Source: an uncultured Ruminococcus sp.
GTDB taxonomy: Bacteria > Bacillota > Clostridia > Oscillospirales > Acutalibacteraceae
Assembly: GCA_902785425.1 (NCBI GenBank)
Contig: CACZYP010000011.1
Location: 1-64,000 of the forward strand
Length of the DNA: 64,000 nt
Direction: 5' to 3'
The notes beneath the pieces were generated by a model. The model ran no database searches and was not told the origin of the DNA. It saw only the letters and a list, made by a program, of their open reading frames with translations. Below are positions 43,120-52,644 of the stretch, piece after piece (position 1 is the first letter of the stretch; the number at the start of each line of letters is the position of its first letter). The translations under genes and the position numbers were made by a program.

Positions 43120-44244
43120 ATGAGCAGTATGATCGGCTTTGCAAATGAAGAGGCGGCTGTGATCGGTCTTAGCCGTATGTATAAGCAGTACGGTTTCCGA
43201 CATTTTAAGATGAGCAAGTTTGAGGAGTACGACCTCTATTCGCAGAATAAGGATTTTCTTCTCGGCAGCTCCGTTATCACATTTACCGACACAAACGGCA
43301 GCCTTATGGCTTTGAAGCCCGACGTTACCCTTTCAATAGTAAAAGGCTCGAACGATTCTTTCACAGAGCTTGAAAAGGTCTATTACAGCGAGAATGTCTA
43401 CAGAGTAGACAAGGGTACGCATCGCTTCAAGGAGATCATGCAGCTCGGTCTTGAGTGCATAGGCGACCTTGATAATTATGCCGTAAGCGAAGTTATCATG
43501 CTTGCCAAGAAGAGCCTCGACGCTATCTGTGAAAGAAATATCCTCGATATTTCGCATATGGGCTTCCTTACGGGCATTCTTGAAAACGAGGATCTCTCAC
43601 GCCGCAAGATGAACGTTCTTGTTGAGTGCATCCGCTCGAAGAACACTATCGAAACGGAGAACCGCTGCAAGGAGTTCGGCGTAAGCTTTGAAGCTGCAAA
43701 TACGCTCAAAGCGCTCACAAGCATCTATGGTCCGTTCGACCGCTGCATCGAGCAGCTTTCAAAGATCAGCATCAACGAATCGACTAACCGTGCAGTAGAA
43801 GAGCTTCGCAATATTTACGGCGTTCTCAAAGCGTGCGGCTTCGGTACGGGTGTTAACCTCGATTTCTCGATCGTAAACGACCTTGATTACTACAACGGCG
43901 TTATCTTCAACGGCTTTATCGACGGTGTTCCGAATGCTGTTCTTTCCGGCGGAAGATACGACAACCTTATGAAAAAGTTCGGCAAGAAGTCGGGTGCTGT
44001 AGGCTTTGCGGTATATCTCGATCAGTTTGCACGCCTTATGGCAAGCGATGAGGAGTACGATGCAGACGTTCTTCTCGTTTACGATAAAGACGCAGATCCC
44101 AAAACGGTAGCCAAAACGGTAAAAGAATTCACGGCTGACGGCAGAAGCGTAAAAGCTCAGCGTTTTATGCGTGAAGGACTTAAATATAAAACGCTTGTTC
44201 GTGTAAGCGGTACGGAGGTAAAAACAGTTGAAGCAGATGATTAA
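43120..44244 (+). CDS. hisZ: ATP phosphoribosyltransferase regulatory subunit
   Basis: HisZ is a catalytically inactive paralogue of histidyl-tRNA synthetase that joins the short form of HisG in the first step of histidine synthesis. The 374 residues have the class II fold: TFTDTNGSLMALKPDVTLSIVK (about 49-70), RFKEIMQLGLECIG (about 104-117), and the last motif LSGGRYDNLMKKFG (about 275-288). It ends without the HisRS anticodon domain. ATG 43120 has AAAGGTGG before it. First gene of the operon; it overlaps hisG. Confidence 0.92.
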   Translation: MSSMIGFANEEAAVIGLSRMYKQYGFRHFKMSKFEEYDLYSQNKDFLLGSSVITFTDTNGSLMALKPDVTLSIVKGSNDSFTELEKVYYSENVYRVDKGTHRFKEIMQLGLECIGDLDNYAVSEVIMLAKKSLDAICERNILDISHMGFLTGILENEDLSRRKMNVLVECIRSKNTIETENRCKEFGVSFEAANTLKALTSIYGPFDRCIEQLSKISINESTNRAVEELRNIYGVLKACGFGTGVNLDFSIVNDLDYYNGVIFNGFIDGVPNAVLSGGRYDNLMKKFGKKSGAVGFAVYLDQFARLMASDEEYDADVLLVYDKDADPKTVAKTVKEFTADGRSVKAQRFMREGLKYKTLVRVSGTEVKTVEADD

Positions 44245-44878
44245 TGTTGCTCTGCCGAAGGGCAGACTCGGAGAAAAGGTACTTGATATTTTTGAAAAGG
44301 CCGGCTATTCCTGCCCCGCTATCCACGAACAGAACAGAAAGCTCATCTTTGAAAACGAAGAGACAGGCGTGCGCTATTTTTGGGTAAAGCCTTCCGACGT
44401 ATCTATTTACGTTGAAAGAGGCGCAGCGGATATCGGCGTTGCAGGAAAGGATATCCTGCTTGAATACGAGCCGGACGTTTACGAGCTTTACGACCTTGAC
44501 ATCGGCAAGTGCAGAATGGCAGTTGCAGCCTGCAAGGGTTTCAGAGACAATACGGAGAGAACGCTCCGTGTAGCTACGAAGTTTTCAAACATCGCTCAGA
44601 CATATTACGCAAAAAAAGGCAGAGATATAGATATCATCAAGCTCAACGGCTCGATCGAGATCGCTCCCGTGCTTAAAATGAGCGACGTTATCGTAGATAT
44701 CGTTGAAACAGGAACAACGCTCAAGGAAAACGACCTTGAGCCGATAGAAACTATAGTTCCCATCAGCGCAAGACTTATCTCAAACAAGGTAAGCTACAAG
44801 TTCAAGCATAAGGAGATCACCGAGCTTGAAAGAAAGATCGAAGAGTTCTGCAAGAATAAGAATTCGAAAGGAAAATAA
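44228..44878 (+). CDS. hisG: ATP phosphoribosyltransferase, short form
   Basis: HisG joins ATP and PRPP in step one of histidine synthesis. At 216 residues it is the short form that needs HisZ, which is encoded just upstream. VALPKGRLGEK and GAADIGVAGKDILLE (about 61-75) are family motifs, and DIVETGTTLKENDL (about 158-171) is the PRPP loop. Translation may start at TTG 44228, with GGAGG nine bases before, or at ATG 44237 (18 bases after). Either start overlaps hisZ. Confidence 0.95.
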   Translation: MKQMINVALPKGRLGEKVLDIFEKAGYSCPAIHEQNRKLIFENEETGVRYFWVKPSDVSIYVERGAADIGVAGKDILLEYEPDVYELYDLDIGKCRMAVAACKGFRDNTERTLRVATKFSNIAQTYYAKKGRDIDIIKLNGSIEIAPVLKMSDVIVDIVETGTTLKENDLEPIETIVPISARLISNKVSYKFKHKEITELERKIEEFCKNKNSKGK

Positions 44879-44880
44879 AA

Positions 44881-46155
44881 ATGATCAGGATATATGATTC
44901 CGATAAAATGGCGATAGATGAGATCATCGATCGTGGCGAGACAAAAACGAGCGCCGAGATAGAGAAGATAGTCAGCGATGTTATCGCAACGGTTCGCCGT
45001 GACAAGGACGAGGCGCTTCGAGCATATACAAAGAAGTTCGACAAGGCAGACCTTGAAAGCTTTGAAGTAACACAGGAAGAGATCGAAGAAGCATTCGCTT
45101 CCGTAGATAAGAAATTCCTTGAAGTTCTGGAAAAGGCGAAGGAGAATATCGCCGAGTTCCACAAGCGTCAGGTAAGAAACAACTTTACGATAAACGAGAG
45201 CAGCGGCGTTATCCTCGGACAGAAGATCATTCCGATCGAGAAGGTCGGCGTATACGTTCCGGGCGGCACGGCTCCGCTGCCGTCAACAGTTCTTATGACT
45301 GTTATCCCCGCAGTTATTGCAGGCGTTACTGAGATCGTTATGGCAACGCCTCCGAACAGTGAGGGAAAGGTAAACCCCGTTATCCTTGCAGCAGCAAAGA
45401 TAGCAGGCGTTACGAAGATCTTCAAGATGGGAGGCGCTCAGGCTATTGCAGCTCTTGCTTACGGCACCGAGAGCATTCCTTGCGTTGACAAGATCGTAGG
45501 CCCCGGCAATGCGTTCGTTGCAGAGGCTAAAAAGCAGGTTTACGGTAAGGTCGGCATAGATATGATCGCAGGTCCGAGCGATATCTGCGTAGTTGCGGAC
45601 GGTACGAACGACCCGGCTGTTGTAGCGGCAGATATGCTCTCACAGGCAGAGCACGATAAGCTTGCAGCGGCTGTTCTCATCACCGACAGCAGAGAGCTTG
45701 CCGAGAACGTTCAGGCGGAGATCGAAAAGCAGATAGCACAGCTTCCCCGTGAGGAGATAGCAAGAGTTTCTATCGACAACAACGGAAAGATCATCGTAGC
45801 TTCAAGCATCGAAAAGGCTATTGAGATCTCGAACGCTGTAGCTCCGGAGCACCTTGAGATCTGTGTGGACAATCCGTTCGATTATCTCAATATGGTAAAG
45901 AACGCAGGCAGCGTATTCCTCGGTAAATACTGTCCCGAGCCGCTCGGAGATTACTTCGCAGGCCCGAACCACACGCTCCCCACAAACGGCACGGCACGTT
46001 TTTCAAGTCCGCTTTCCGTTGATGATTACATCAAGAAAACGGCGTTCACATACTACACCGCAGACGCTCTTAAAAACGTCAGCGCCGATGTAGCATACTT
46101 TGCAAGACAGGAGCAGCTTGAAGCTCACGCAAGAAGCGCAGAGGCAAGAGGTTGA
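44881..46155 (+). CDS. hisD: Histidinol dehydrogenase
   Basis: HisD oxidises histidinol to histidine in two steps with NAD. The 424-residue protein has PGGTAPLPSTVLMTVIPA (about 123-140), IVGPGNAFVAEAKKQVYG, IDMIAGPSDICV (about 224-235) and HTLPTNGTARFSSPLSVDDYIKK, which carries the zinc/catalytic His; the QAEHD and EH(L) histidines are present too. It begins two bases after hisG. Confidence 0.96.
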   Translation: MIRIYDSDKMAIDEIIDRGETKTSAEIEKIVSDVIATVRRDKDEALRAYTKKFDKADLESFEVTQEEIEEAFASVDKKFLEVLEKAKENIAEFHKRQVRNNFTINESSGVILGQKIIPIEKVGVYVPGGTAPLPSTVLMTVIPAVIAGVTEIVMATPPNSEGKVNPVILAAAKIAGVTKIFKMGGAQAIAALAYGTESIPCVDKIVGPGNAFVAEAKKQVYGKVGIDMIAGPSDICVVADGTNDPAVVAADMLSQAEHDKLAAAVLITDSRELAENVQAEIEKQIAQLPREEIARVSIDNNGKIIVASSIEKAIEISNAVAPEHLEICVDNPFDYLNMVKNAGSVFLGKYCPEPLGDYFAGPNHTLPTNGTARFSSPLSVDDYIKKTAFTYYTADALKNVSADVAYFARQEQLEAHARSAEARG

Positions 46156-46159
46156 TACA

Positions 46160-47224
46160 ATGAGTAAGTTTTTGATAAGCAAATATACAAAGCTTGAAGC
46201 GTACACCCCCGGCGAGCAGCCGAGAGACATGAAGTACGTCAAGCTCAACACCAATGAGTCGCCTTATCCTGCGTCTAAAGGCGTAATAGATGCGGTATCG
46301 GACGAAGAAGTTGCAAAGCTCAATCTGTACCCCGACCCGGAGTGCAAGTTCCTCAAAGAAAAGCTTGCAGCTTATTACGGCGTGGACTATGATAATGTTT
46401 TCGTTTCAAACGGTTCGGACGAGATACTTTCCTTTGCATTCATGGCATTCTCCTCCGAAGAGACGGGAGCGATCTTTCCCGATATCTCCTACGGATTCTA
46501 CAAGGTCTACGGCGATCTTTACAATGTGGATTACACACAGGCTCCGCTCAAAGAAGATTTCACTATAGACGTAAACGACTATCTGAACGTGGGCAAAACG
46601 GTAGTTATAGCAAACCCGAATGCGCCTACAGGTCTTTCTCTGAGCCTTGAAGATATCGAGAAGATATTGCAGACGAATAAAGACAACGTTGTCCTCATCG
46701 ACGAGGCATATATAGACTTCGGCGGCAAAACATGCGCAGGACTTATCGATAAGTACGATAATCTTCTGGTTGTCCGCACATATTCAAAGTCACGTTCTAT
46801 GGCAGGCGCACGTCTTGGTTTTGCGCTCGCTTCAAAAGAGATAATCGACGATCTTAACAGGATCAAATACTCGACAAATCCGTACAACATAAACCGCCTT
46901 ACGCTTCTTGCAGGCGCTGCGGCTATCGACGACTGCGAGTATTACAAAGCCTGCTGCAATAATATTATCGAAACGAGAGAGTATTCAAAGAAGCGTCTTT
47001 CCGAGCTTGGCTTTGAGTACCTTGACAGCGATTCAAACTTCATCTTTGCAAGAACAGACAAGATAAACGGTGAAGAATACTACAAAAAGCTCAAAGCAAA
47101 CGGCGTTCTTGTGCGCCACTTCTCCGACCCGAAGATCTCCGATTATGTGCGCATCACGATAGGCACAAGGGAGCAGATGGATACGCTTTTTGCAGTTACC
47201 GAAAAAATATTCAGCGAGGTGTGA
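46160..47224 (+). CDS. hisC: Histidinol-phosphate aminotransferase
   Basis: The 354-residue PLP enzyme makes histidinol phosphate from imidazole acetol phosphate. LNTNESPYPAS (about 29-39), NPNAPTG (about 151-157), IDEAYIDFGG (about 180-189) and RTYSKSRSMAGARLGFA (about 207-223) match the family, with Lys in TYSKS bound to PLP. The ATG at 46160 lies four bases after hisD; AGAGG precedes it. Upstream codons overlap the end of hisD and are not needed. Confidence 0.95.
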   Translation: MSKFLISKYTKLEAYTPGEQPRDMKYVKLNTNESPYPASKGVIDAVSDEEVAKLNLYPDPECKFLKEKLAAYYGVDYDNVFVSNGSDEILSFAFMAFSSEETGAIFPDISYGFYKVYGDLYNVDYTQAPLKEDFTIDVNDYLNVGKTVVIANPNAPTGLSLSLEDIEKILQTNKDNVVLIDEAYIDFGGKTCAGLIDKYDNLLVVRTYSKSRSMAGARLGFALASKEIIDDLNRIKYSTNPYNINRLTLLAGAAAIDDCEYYKACCNNIIETREYSKKRLSELGFEYLDSDSNFIFARTDKINGEEYYKKLKANGVLVRHFSDPKISDYVRITIGTREQMDTLFAVTEKIFSEV

Positions 47225-47227
47225 GTT

Positions 47228-47815
47228 ATGCGAAAGACAGAGATCAACAGAGCCACAGCCGAAACGAAGATAGAGCTGTCGCTTGACCTTGACGGCAGCG
47301 GCAAAAGCGAGATATCAACAGGCGTAGGCTTCCTTGACCATATGCTCACGCTGTTTGCACGTCACGGAAGATTCGATCTTACCGTCAAGTGCGAGGGCGA
47401 CACTTACGTTGACGATCACCACTCCGCAGAGGATATCGGCATCTGTCTCGGAAAAGCATTTTCCGAAGCGCTCGGCGATATGAGAGGCATCACACGCTAC
47501 GGCAGCGTTATTCTCCCGATGGACGAAACGCTCATTCTCTGCGCCGTTGATATCTCGGGCAGAGCTTACCTCGGCTTTGACGCCGAGTTTACAAGCGAGA
47601 AGATCGGCACTTTCGATACGGAGCTTGTAGAAGAATTCTTCGCAGCGTTCGTAAGAACAAGCGCAGTTACGCTCCATATAAAGAAGCTTGACGGCAAGAA
47701 TTCGCACCACATAGCAGAGGGCATTTTCAAGGCGTTCGCACGCACGATGAAAACTGCCGTTGCGGTTGACGAGCAGTATAAAAACGAGATACCCTCAACG
47801 AAAGGAGTGCTGTAA
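47228..47815 (+). CDS. hisB: Imidazoleglycerol-phosphate dehydratase
   Basis: HisB removes water from IGP. It is the single-domain form of 195 residues, without the phosphatase half seen in enterobacteria. GVGFLDHMLTLFARHGRFDL, DDHHSAEDIGI and later EFFAAFVRTSAVTLHI and NSHHIAEGIFKAFARTM carry the metal-binding His/Glu groups. A separate histidinol phosphatase (step 8) is not in this operon. Confidence 0.96.
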   Translation: MRKTEINRATAETKIELSLDLDGSGKSEISTGVGFLDHMLTLFARHGRFDLTVKCEGDTYVDDHHSAEDIGICLGKAFSEALGDMRGITRYGSVILPMDETLILCAVDISGRAYLGFDAEFTSEKIGTFDTELVEEFFAAFVRTSAVTLHIKKLDGKNSHHIAEGIFKAFARTMKTAVAVDEQYKNEIPSTKGVL

Positions 47816-48430
47816 ATGACGGCTGTTATCGATTACGGAGTAGGAAATCTCTTCTCGCTCAAAAGCTCCTTTGCTTATATCGGCGAAGAGGTAGTTGTTA
47901 CGAACGATAAGGACGTTATCATGAGCGCCGACAGGATAGTATTGCCCGGAGTAGGCGCATTCGGCGACGCTGCAAAAAAGCTTTTTGAAAGCGGCATGGC
48001 AGACGTTCTGAAAGAGGCGGCAGCTAAGGGCAAGCCGATACTCGGTATCTGCCTCGGAATGCAGCTTCTTTTTGAAAAAAGCTATGAGTACGGCGAGCAT
48101 CAGGGTCTGGGGTTTATCAAGGGCAGCGTAAAGCCTATCGCCGACAGAGTAGATACGTCCGTTTACAAAATACCGCAGATTGGCTGGAATGCACTGAGAT
48201 TCACAAAGCCGTCGCCGCTTTTCAAATACATAAACGAGGGCGACCATGTGTACTTCGTTCATTCATACTACGGCGACGACTGCGAGGAGAGCCTGCTTGC
48301 TACAACGGAATACGGCTTTGACGTAACGGCAGCCGTAAGCTCCGGCACAGTTTACGGAACGCAGTTCCACCCCGAAAAAAGCGGCGATGTAGGAATGAAG
48401 ATCCTTAAGGCGTTCTGTGAAATGAAATAA
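47816..48430 (+). CDS. hisH: Imidazole glycerol phosphate synthase, glutaminase subunit
   Basis: HisH gives ammonia to HisF. It is a class I glutamine amidotransferase of 204 residues; the nucleophile is Cys in GICLGMQLLFE (about 79-89), and the other two triad members lie in GTQFHPEKS (about 181-189). The ATG abuts the hisB stop codon with no gap. Confidence 0.96.
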   Translation: MTAVIDYGVGNLFSLKSSFAYIGEEVVVTNDKDVIMSADRIVLPGVGAFGDAAKKLFESGMADVLKEAAAKGKPILGICLGMQLLFEKSYEYGEHQGLGFIKGSVKPIADRVDTSVYKIPQIGWNALRFTKPSPLFKYINEGDHVYFVHSYYGDDCEESLLATTEYGFDVTAAVSSGTVYGTQFHPEKSGDVGMKILKAFCEMK

Positions 48431-48443
48431 CAAGGGTTTAAAA

Positions 48444-48854
48444 ATGAAATATTTCAGAATACATTCGGCAGATATAGCATACACGACAAAACAGCCGAGA
48501 GGTCTGTTTGTCGCAGTATGGAAGCTTGTTGAAGCAGGCGTTATGACGGAAGCGGAAGAAAAAGAGTATTGGAAAAACAGAGAGTACTTTGAAAAAGAGC
48601 TTCCGGTGCCGCCTTTTTATGCGGACGGCAATCCCGACAATGCAGTAACGTGGTTCAAAGACAACGAATTCGGCAAGCGGATATACGATCAAATGACTTT
48701 CTACAGAGATATGGCAAAGAAATACGGAGTGACACTGTACATATCGGAATGTGACAGTGCTCCCGGAGAAGTTGTTTATGAGGACGATTATCAGATAGCG
48801 GTGAAAAACACGCCCGATAACGCCGAAATAAAAACTTCGGAAATATCACTGTAA
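48444..48854 (+). CDS. Unknown protein inside the histidine operon
   Basis: I do not recognise this 136-residue protein. It is soluble and acidic, with aromatic residues spread through it and WKLVEAGVMTEAEEKEYWKNREYFEKELPVPPFY in the centre, which looks like an EF-hand-free helix-turn. The last third has a beta-strand pattern (VTLYISECDSAPGEVVYEDDYQIAV). It lies between hisH (13 bases before) and hisA (27 bases after), on the same strand, so it is transcribed with them. Base composition is like its neighbours. It could fill a gap in the pathway, but no catalytic motif supports that. Confidence 0.75.
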   Translation: MKYFRIHSADIAYTTKQPRGLFVAVWKLVEAGVMTEAEEKEYWKNREYFEKELPVPPFYADGNPDNAVTWFKDNEFGKRIYDQMTFYRDMAKKYGVTLYISECDSAPGEVVYEDDYQIAVKNTPDNAEIKTSEISL

Positions 48855-48881
48855 ACGATTACAACAAGGAGGAAAATCAAG

Positions 48882-49595
48882 TTGAACATTTTCCCGGCAA
48901 TAGATCTTATAGACGGCTGCGCAGTGCGCCTTTTCAAGGGCGATTATGCGCAGAAGACCGTTTACAGCAGTTCTCCCGTTGACGTCGCAAAGTCGTTCGT
49001 TGAGGCGGGAGCGGAGTATATACATATAGTTGATCTCGACGGCGCAAAGGACGGTTCCAATGCGAATATCGAAACGGTTCGTTCCATCGTTAAGGAAAGC
49101 GGACTGAAAGCCGAGATAGGCGGCGGCATTCGCTCCAAAGAGGCTATCGAGAAGTATCTCGATCTCGGTGTTATGCGAGTTATCCTCGGAACGGCAGCCG
49201 TTACGGACGAAGAATTTCTTATTTCAAGCGTTAAAGAGTACGGCGAAAAAGTCGCTGTCGGAGTTGATATCAAGGACGGCTTCGTTGCTATAAAGGGCTG
49301 GACGGAGACTTCAAAGCTCGGTTGCTTTGAGTTTTGTGAAAAGCTTGAAAAGATCGGCGTAAAGACAGTTATCTGCACCGATATCTCAAAGGACGGCGTT
49401 ATGTCCGGAACGAATATAGAGCTTTATAAGCAGCTTTCCGAGAAATTCTCGATGGATATCGTAGCTTCCGGCGGCGTTTCAAGCATCGAAAACGTAAAAA
49501 CGCTTGCAGCTATGAATATGTACGGCGCTATTCTCGGCAAGGCGCTTTATACGGGCGCAGTCGATCTTTCCGAAGCAATAAAGGCAGCGAGGTGA
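48882..49595 (+). CDS. hisA: Phosphoribosylformimino-5-aminoimidazole carboxamide ribotide isomerase
   Basis: HisA opens the ring of ProFAR. The 237-residue TIM barrel starts NIFPAIDLIDG (Asp8 of the active site), has VRLFKGDY, IGGGIRSKEAIEKYLDLG, GTDISKDG (TDISKDG, about 165-171) and ASGGVSSIENV. It begins with TTG at 48882 after a strong AGGAGG. It is in a conserved place before hisF. Confidence 0.95.
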   Translation: MNIFPAIDLIDGCAVRLFKGDYAQKTVYSSSPVDVAKSFVEAGAEYIHIVDLDGAKDGSNANIETVRSIVKESGLKAEIGGGIRSKEAIEKYLDLGVMRVILGTAAVTDEEFLISSVKEYGEKVAVGVDIKDGFVAIKGWTETSKLGCFEFCEKLEKIGVKTVICTDISKDGVMSGTNIELYKQLSEKFSMDIVASGGVSSIENVKTLAAMNMYGAILGKALYTGAVDLSEAIKAAR

Positions 49596-49599
49596 GAGC

Positions 49600-50358
49600 A
49601 TGATCACAAAAAGAATTATCCCTTGTCTCGATGTCCGTGACGGCAGAGTAGTAAAGGGCGTGAACTTTCTCGGTATCAAGGACGTTTCGTCTCCCGTAGA
49701 GCTTGCAAAGTTCTACTCCGATTCGGGTGCAGACGAGCTGGTTTTTTATGATATAACAGCATCGGCAGAGGGCAGAGCGCTTTTTACCGATATCCTCGTT
49801 GAGGCGGCAAGAACGGTGTTCATTCCGCTTACGGTAGGCGGCGGCATCAACACGGTAGACGATTTCGACCGTGTTCTTAAGTGCGGTGCAGATAAGGTAA
49901 GCGTAAATTCGGGCGCTATCAGAAATCCCGATCTTATCTCTGCGGCGGCGCAGAGATACGGCGACCAGTGCGTAGTTTTGTCTGTTGACGCAAAGCGTGT
50001 TGACGGCAGCTTCCATGTGTTCGCAAAGGGCGGCAGAGAGGATACGGGCATCGACGCTATCGAGTGGATAAAAAGAGGTCAGCAGTCGGGTGCAGGCGAG
50101 ATAGTTCTCAACTCCATCGACACAGACGGCGTGAAAAACGGCTTTGATCTTGAAATGCTCGGCGCTGTATGCGACATCGCAGAAGTTCCGGTTATCGCAT
50201 CGGGCGGCGCAGGCTGTATCGATCACTTTACGGAGCTTTTCAAGGCTCTGCCGAAGGTAGACGCAGGTCTTGCCGCATCTATTTTCCATTTCGGTGAGGT
50301 AGAGATAAAGCAGCTCAAAAAAGAGCTTGATAAAAACGGCATCAACGTGAGAATATAA
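49600..50358 (+). CDS. hisF: Imidazole glycerol phosphate synthase, cyclase subunit
   Basis: HisF uses ammonia from HisH to make IGP and AICAR. The 252-residue barrel has [17 protein letters not shown] (Asp11), [25 protein letters not shown] (Asp about 131 and 176 motifs) and ASGGAG. Gap of four bases after hisA. Confidence 0.97.
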   Translation: MITKRIIPCLDVRDGRVVKGVNFLGIKDVSSPVELAKFYSDSGADELVFYDITASAEGRALFTDILVEAARTVFIPLTVGGGINTVDDFDRVLKCGADKVSVNSGAIRNPDLISAAAQRYGDQCVVLSVDAKRVDGSFHVFAKGGREDTGIDAIEWIKRGQQSGAGEIVLNSIDTDGVKNGFDLEMLGAVCDIAEVPVIASGGAGCIDHFTELFKALPKVDAGLAASIFHFGEVEIKQLKKELDKNGINVRI

Positions 50359-50383
50359 CGGAGACAAAAGAGAGGGAAAACAA

Positions 50384-51049
50384 ATGATTAATATAGATGA
50401 GCTTAAATTTGACGATAAGGGTCTTATCCCGGCAGTTGTTGTAGACGCAGTGAGCAAGAAAGTTCTCACAGTTGCATACATGAACAGAGAGAGCCTTGAG
50501 ATCTCGATGAAAGAGGGCAGAACCTGCTTCTGGTCACGTTCACGTCAGGAACTCTGGCGCAAGGGCGAAACGTCCGGCAATGTTCAGCACATCGTGAACA
50601 TTCAGACAGACTGCGACCATGACGCACTTACTGTTTACGTTCTCAAAGACGGCCCTGCATGCCACCTCGGAACAGATTCCTGCTTTAACGATGATGTTTA
50701 CGTAAGCGACACGCTCAGCGCATTCTCGCTTGAGGGACTTATGGAAATGCTCGTCGGCAGAAAGAAAGAGATGAAGGAAGGCTCTTACACAAGCTACCTG
50801 TTTGAAAAGGGTATCGACAAAATCCTCAAAAAGGTGGGCGAGGAGAGCACAGAGGTCATTATCGCAGCGAAGGACAACGACAAGAAAGAGACTATCTACG
50901 AGATCGCTGACCTTACTTATCATGTAATGGTAATGATGATCGAGATGGGCATTTCCATAGACGATGTTATGAAGGAGCTTGCTTCCCGTCACGTTATCGA
51001 CCACAAGGTAAAGCAGGAGAAGATGGCTTCGGATAATGATGATAAATAA
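50384..51049 (+). CDS. hisI: Phosphoribosyl-AMP cyclohydrolase / phosphoribosyl-ATP diphosphatase fusion
   Basis: The 221-residue protein does steps two and three. The HisI part (1-110) has [34 protein letters not shown] and [11 protein letters not shown] with the metal cysteines ([20 protein letters not shown]). The HisE part (about 125-215) has [36 protein letters not shown]. Often written hisIE. Last gene of the operon, 25 bases after hisF. Confidence 0.96.
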   Translation: MINIDELKFDDKGLIPAVVVDAVSKKVLTVAYMNRESLEISMKEGRTCFWSRSRQELWRKGETSGNVQHIVNIQTDCDHDALTVYVLKDGPACHLGTDSCFNDDVYVSDTLSAFSLEGLMEMLVGRKKEMKEGSYTSYLFEKGIDKILKKVGEESTEVIIAAKDNDKKETIYEIADLTYHVMVMMIEMGISIDDVMKELASRHVIDHKVKQEKMASDNDDK

Positions 51050-51548
51050 TCATTAAAAAGTTAAGAAAGGCACAGCCAAAAGTTTTTTGCGCAGCTTTTT
51101 TTCAAAAAAGCTGCCGGGGTGCAGGGGTGGAACCCCTGCAAAAGCAGAAATTTGAATTAAAGTATAAATAATAAAAAAACAAGCGTGCGCAGCACCAAAA
51201 AGAATAATCGGCGTTACAGATACAGCAGGCACGAGGCGAAGCCAATGTGCCGGGCGGCAACTTACTTTTGCTGAGTGGCAAAAGTAAGCAAAAACGCTCT
51301 TAAGGGGGACGCAGAGCCTGTTTTTGTGCGATGGGCAGGGAAATTTACGCAAACGACGTACCCTTTAACAATCCCCTCGAACTTTAATGTGAATAGAAGC
51401 ATGCCTCCGGCGGCCAAAGGCTCTGCCTTTGGAAACCGCAAGCCTTTTGAAAAAGGCTTGGCGAAAACTTTACGCTGTGCGCCTTATTATTTTTTCGACA
51501 AGCTGAGACGGAACCCGGTCTAACCGAGTTCCGTCTTTTTAATCAGAA
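51050..51548. other. Gap of 499 bases with hairpin modules
   Basis: A CAGCTTTTTT..AAAAAAGCTG hairpin (about 51092-51115), with GGGGTGCAGGGGTGGAACCCC next to it, ends the histidine operon region. A module at 51180-51255 (GCGTGCGCAGCACC, GGCACGAGGCGAAGCCAATG) is the inverted partner of the one at 25408-25490. Then come CATGCCTCCGGCGG, AAAGGCTCTGCCTTT (51418-51432), a CAAGCCTTTT..AAAAGGCTTG hairpin (51438-51459), and a terminator at 51507-51540. No gene is visible. Confidence 0.65.
51507..51540 (+). terminator. Hairpin with T-tail before hslO stop
   Basis: GACGGAACCCGGT and CCGAGTTCCGTC form a stem with TCTAA-type loop and TTTTT on the plus strand. The minus strand lacks a T-run. Confidence 0.65.
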
Positions 51549-52481
51549 TTATTTCCTGCTCGCAATTATCTCTTCAAGCTGCTTCTTTGTAAAGCGGTAG
51601 TTCTTGTTGCAGAAGTGGCAGTTTGCTCTTGCATAGCCTTTTTCGTTTGCCAGATCTCTTATCTCGTCGTCTTTGAGCTTTAAGAAAGCGTTTATAACAC
51701 GCTCTCTGCTGCAATTGCAGACGTAGCCGATCTCCTGCTCGTCAAGAAGCTCTACGTCAAAGCCGTCAAGAGCTGTCTTTACCATGTCCATCAGGCTCAT
51801 GCCCTTTGCAAGCATCGTTGTAACAGGTTCAAGCTTTTTAACGTTTTCTTCAAGCTTGTTTATCGTCTCTTCCGTAGCGCCGGGAAGAAGCTGAATAAGC
51901 AGACCGCCTGCAAGCATGACCTCGCCGTCCTCTTTATTCACAAGAACGCCGAGAGCGCAAACGGTGGGAACCTGCTCGCTTGTTGCGTAGTAGCTTGTGA
52001 TATCCTCGGCGATCTCGCCCGAAACGAGCGGACAAACGCCGATGTACGGCTCGCCGGAGCCATAGTCACGAAGTACGTTTATAACGCCGTCTTTGCCGAC
52101 TGCTTTGCCGACATTGATCTTGCCGTTTGCGTGATACTCCGTCTCTACTCCGGGATTTTCAACATATCCTCGGCAGTTGCCCTTGCTGTCGGAAACTGCG
52201 ACAACTGCACCGAGAGGGCCGTCGCCCTTGATGCGCAGCGTAACGGAAGCTTCCTTTTGCTTGAGCATAACGCCCATGATGGAGGAAGCAGTGAGCAGTC
52301 TGCCGAGAGCGGCAGTAGCGGCGTTCGATGTGTGATGAAGCTTCTTGCCCATATGAGCAATTCCCGTCGTATCGGCTGCTATAGCCATTATCGCACCGTC
52401 GGAAGTAATGCAGCGGATAAGCTTATCGGGCTTCTGCGGTGTTCCCTCCGGCGCATAAATTTCGGAAACATTGTTTTCCAT
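51549..52481 (-). CDS. hslO: Hsp33 redox-regulated chaperone
   Basis: Hsp33 is held inactive by zinc in the reduced cell and becomes a holdase when oxidised. The 310-residue protein has the N-terminal substrate-binding fold and the C-terminal zinc centre with four cysteines: YVCNCSRERV (about 262-271) and CHFCNKNYRF (about 294-303), i.e. CxC and CxxC. GDGPLGAVVAVSD is a family motif. It is alone, between repeats on both sides. Confidence 0.95.
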   Translation of the reverse strand: MENNVSEIYAPEGTPQKPDKLIRCITSDGAIMAIAADTTGIAHMGKKLHHTSNAATAALGRLLTASSIMGVMLKQKEASVTLRIKGDGPLGAVVAVSDSKGNCRGYVENPGVETEYHANGKINVGKAVGKDGVINVLRDYGSGEPYIGVCPLVSGEIAEDITSYYATSEQVPTVCALGVLVNKEDGEVMLAGGLLIQLLPGATEETINKLEENVKKLEPVTTMLAKGMSLMDMVKTALDGFDVELLDEQEIGYVCNCSRERVINAFLKLKDDEIRDLANEKGYARANCHFCNKNYRFTKKQLEEIIASRK

Positions 52482-52499
52482 GCTGTTCTTTTCCTTTCA

Positions 52500-52644
52500 A
52501 AACCTTTTTTAATGTGGAAAGTGGAATTTGGAATGTTGAATTGCGGAACTCCACTTCGTGGAGTTGTTTTATTATTGACAATTAATACAAAACCAAGCAC
52601 GAAGTGATTCATCAATTCCACTTTCCACTTTCAACATTCCACAT
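52500..52644. repeat. Composite period-7 element
   Basis: Units GTGGAAA/GTGGAAT/TTGGAAT (52511-52535), hairpin GGAACTCCACTTCGTGGAGTT, AT spacer with TAATACAAAACCAA, hairpin AAGCACGAAGTGATT, then TTCCACT/TTCAACA/TTCCACA units up to 52642. Confidence 0.75.
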
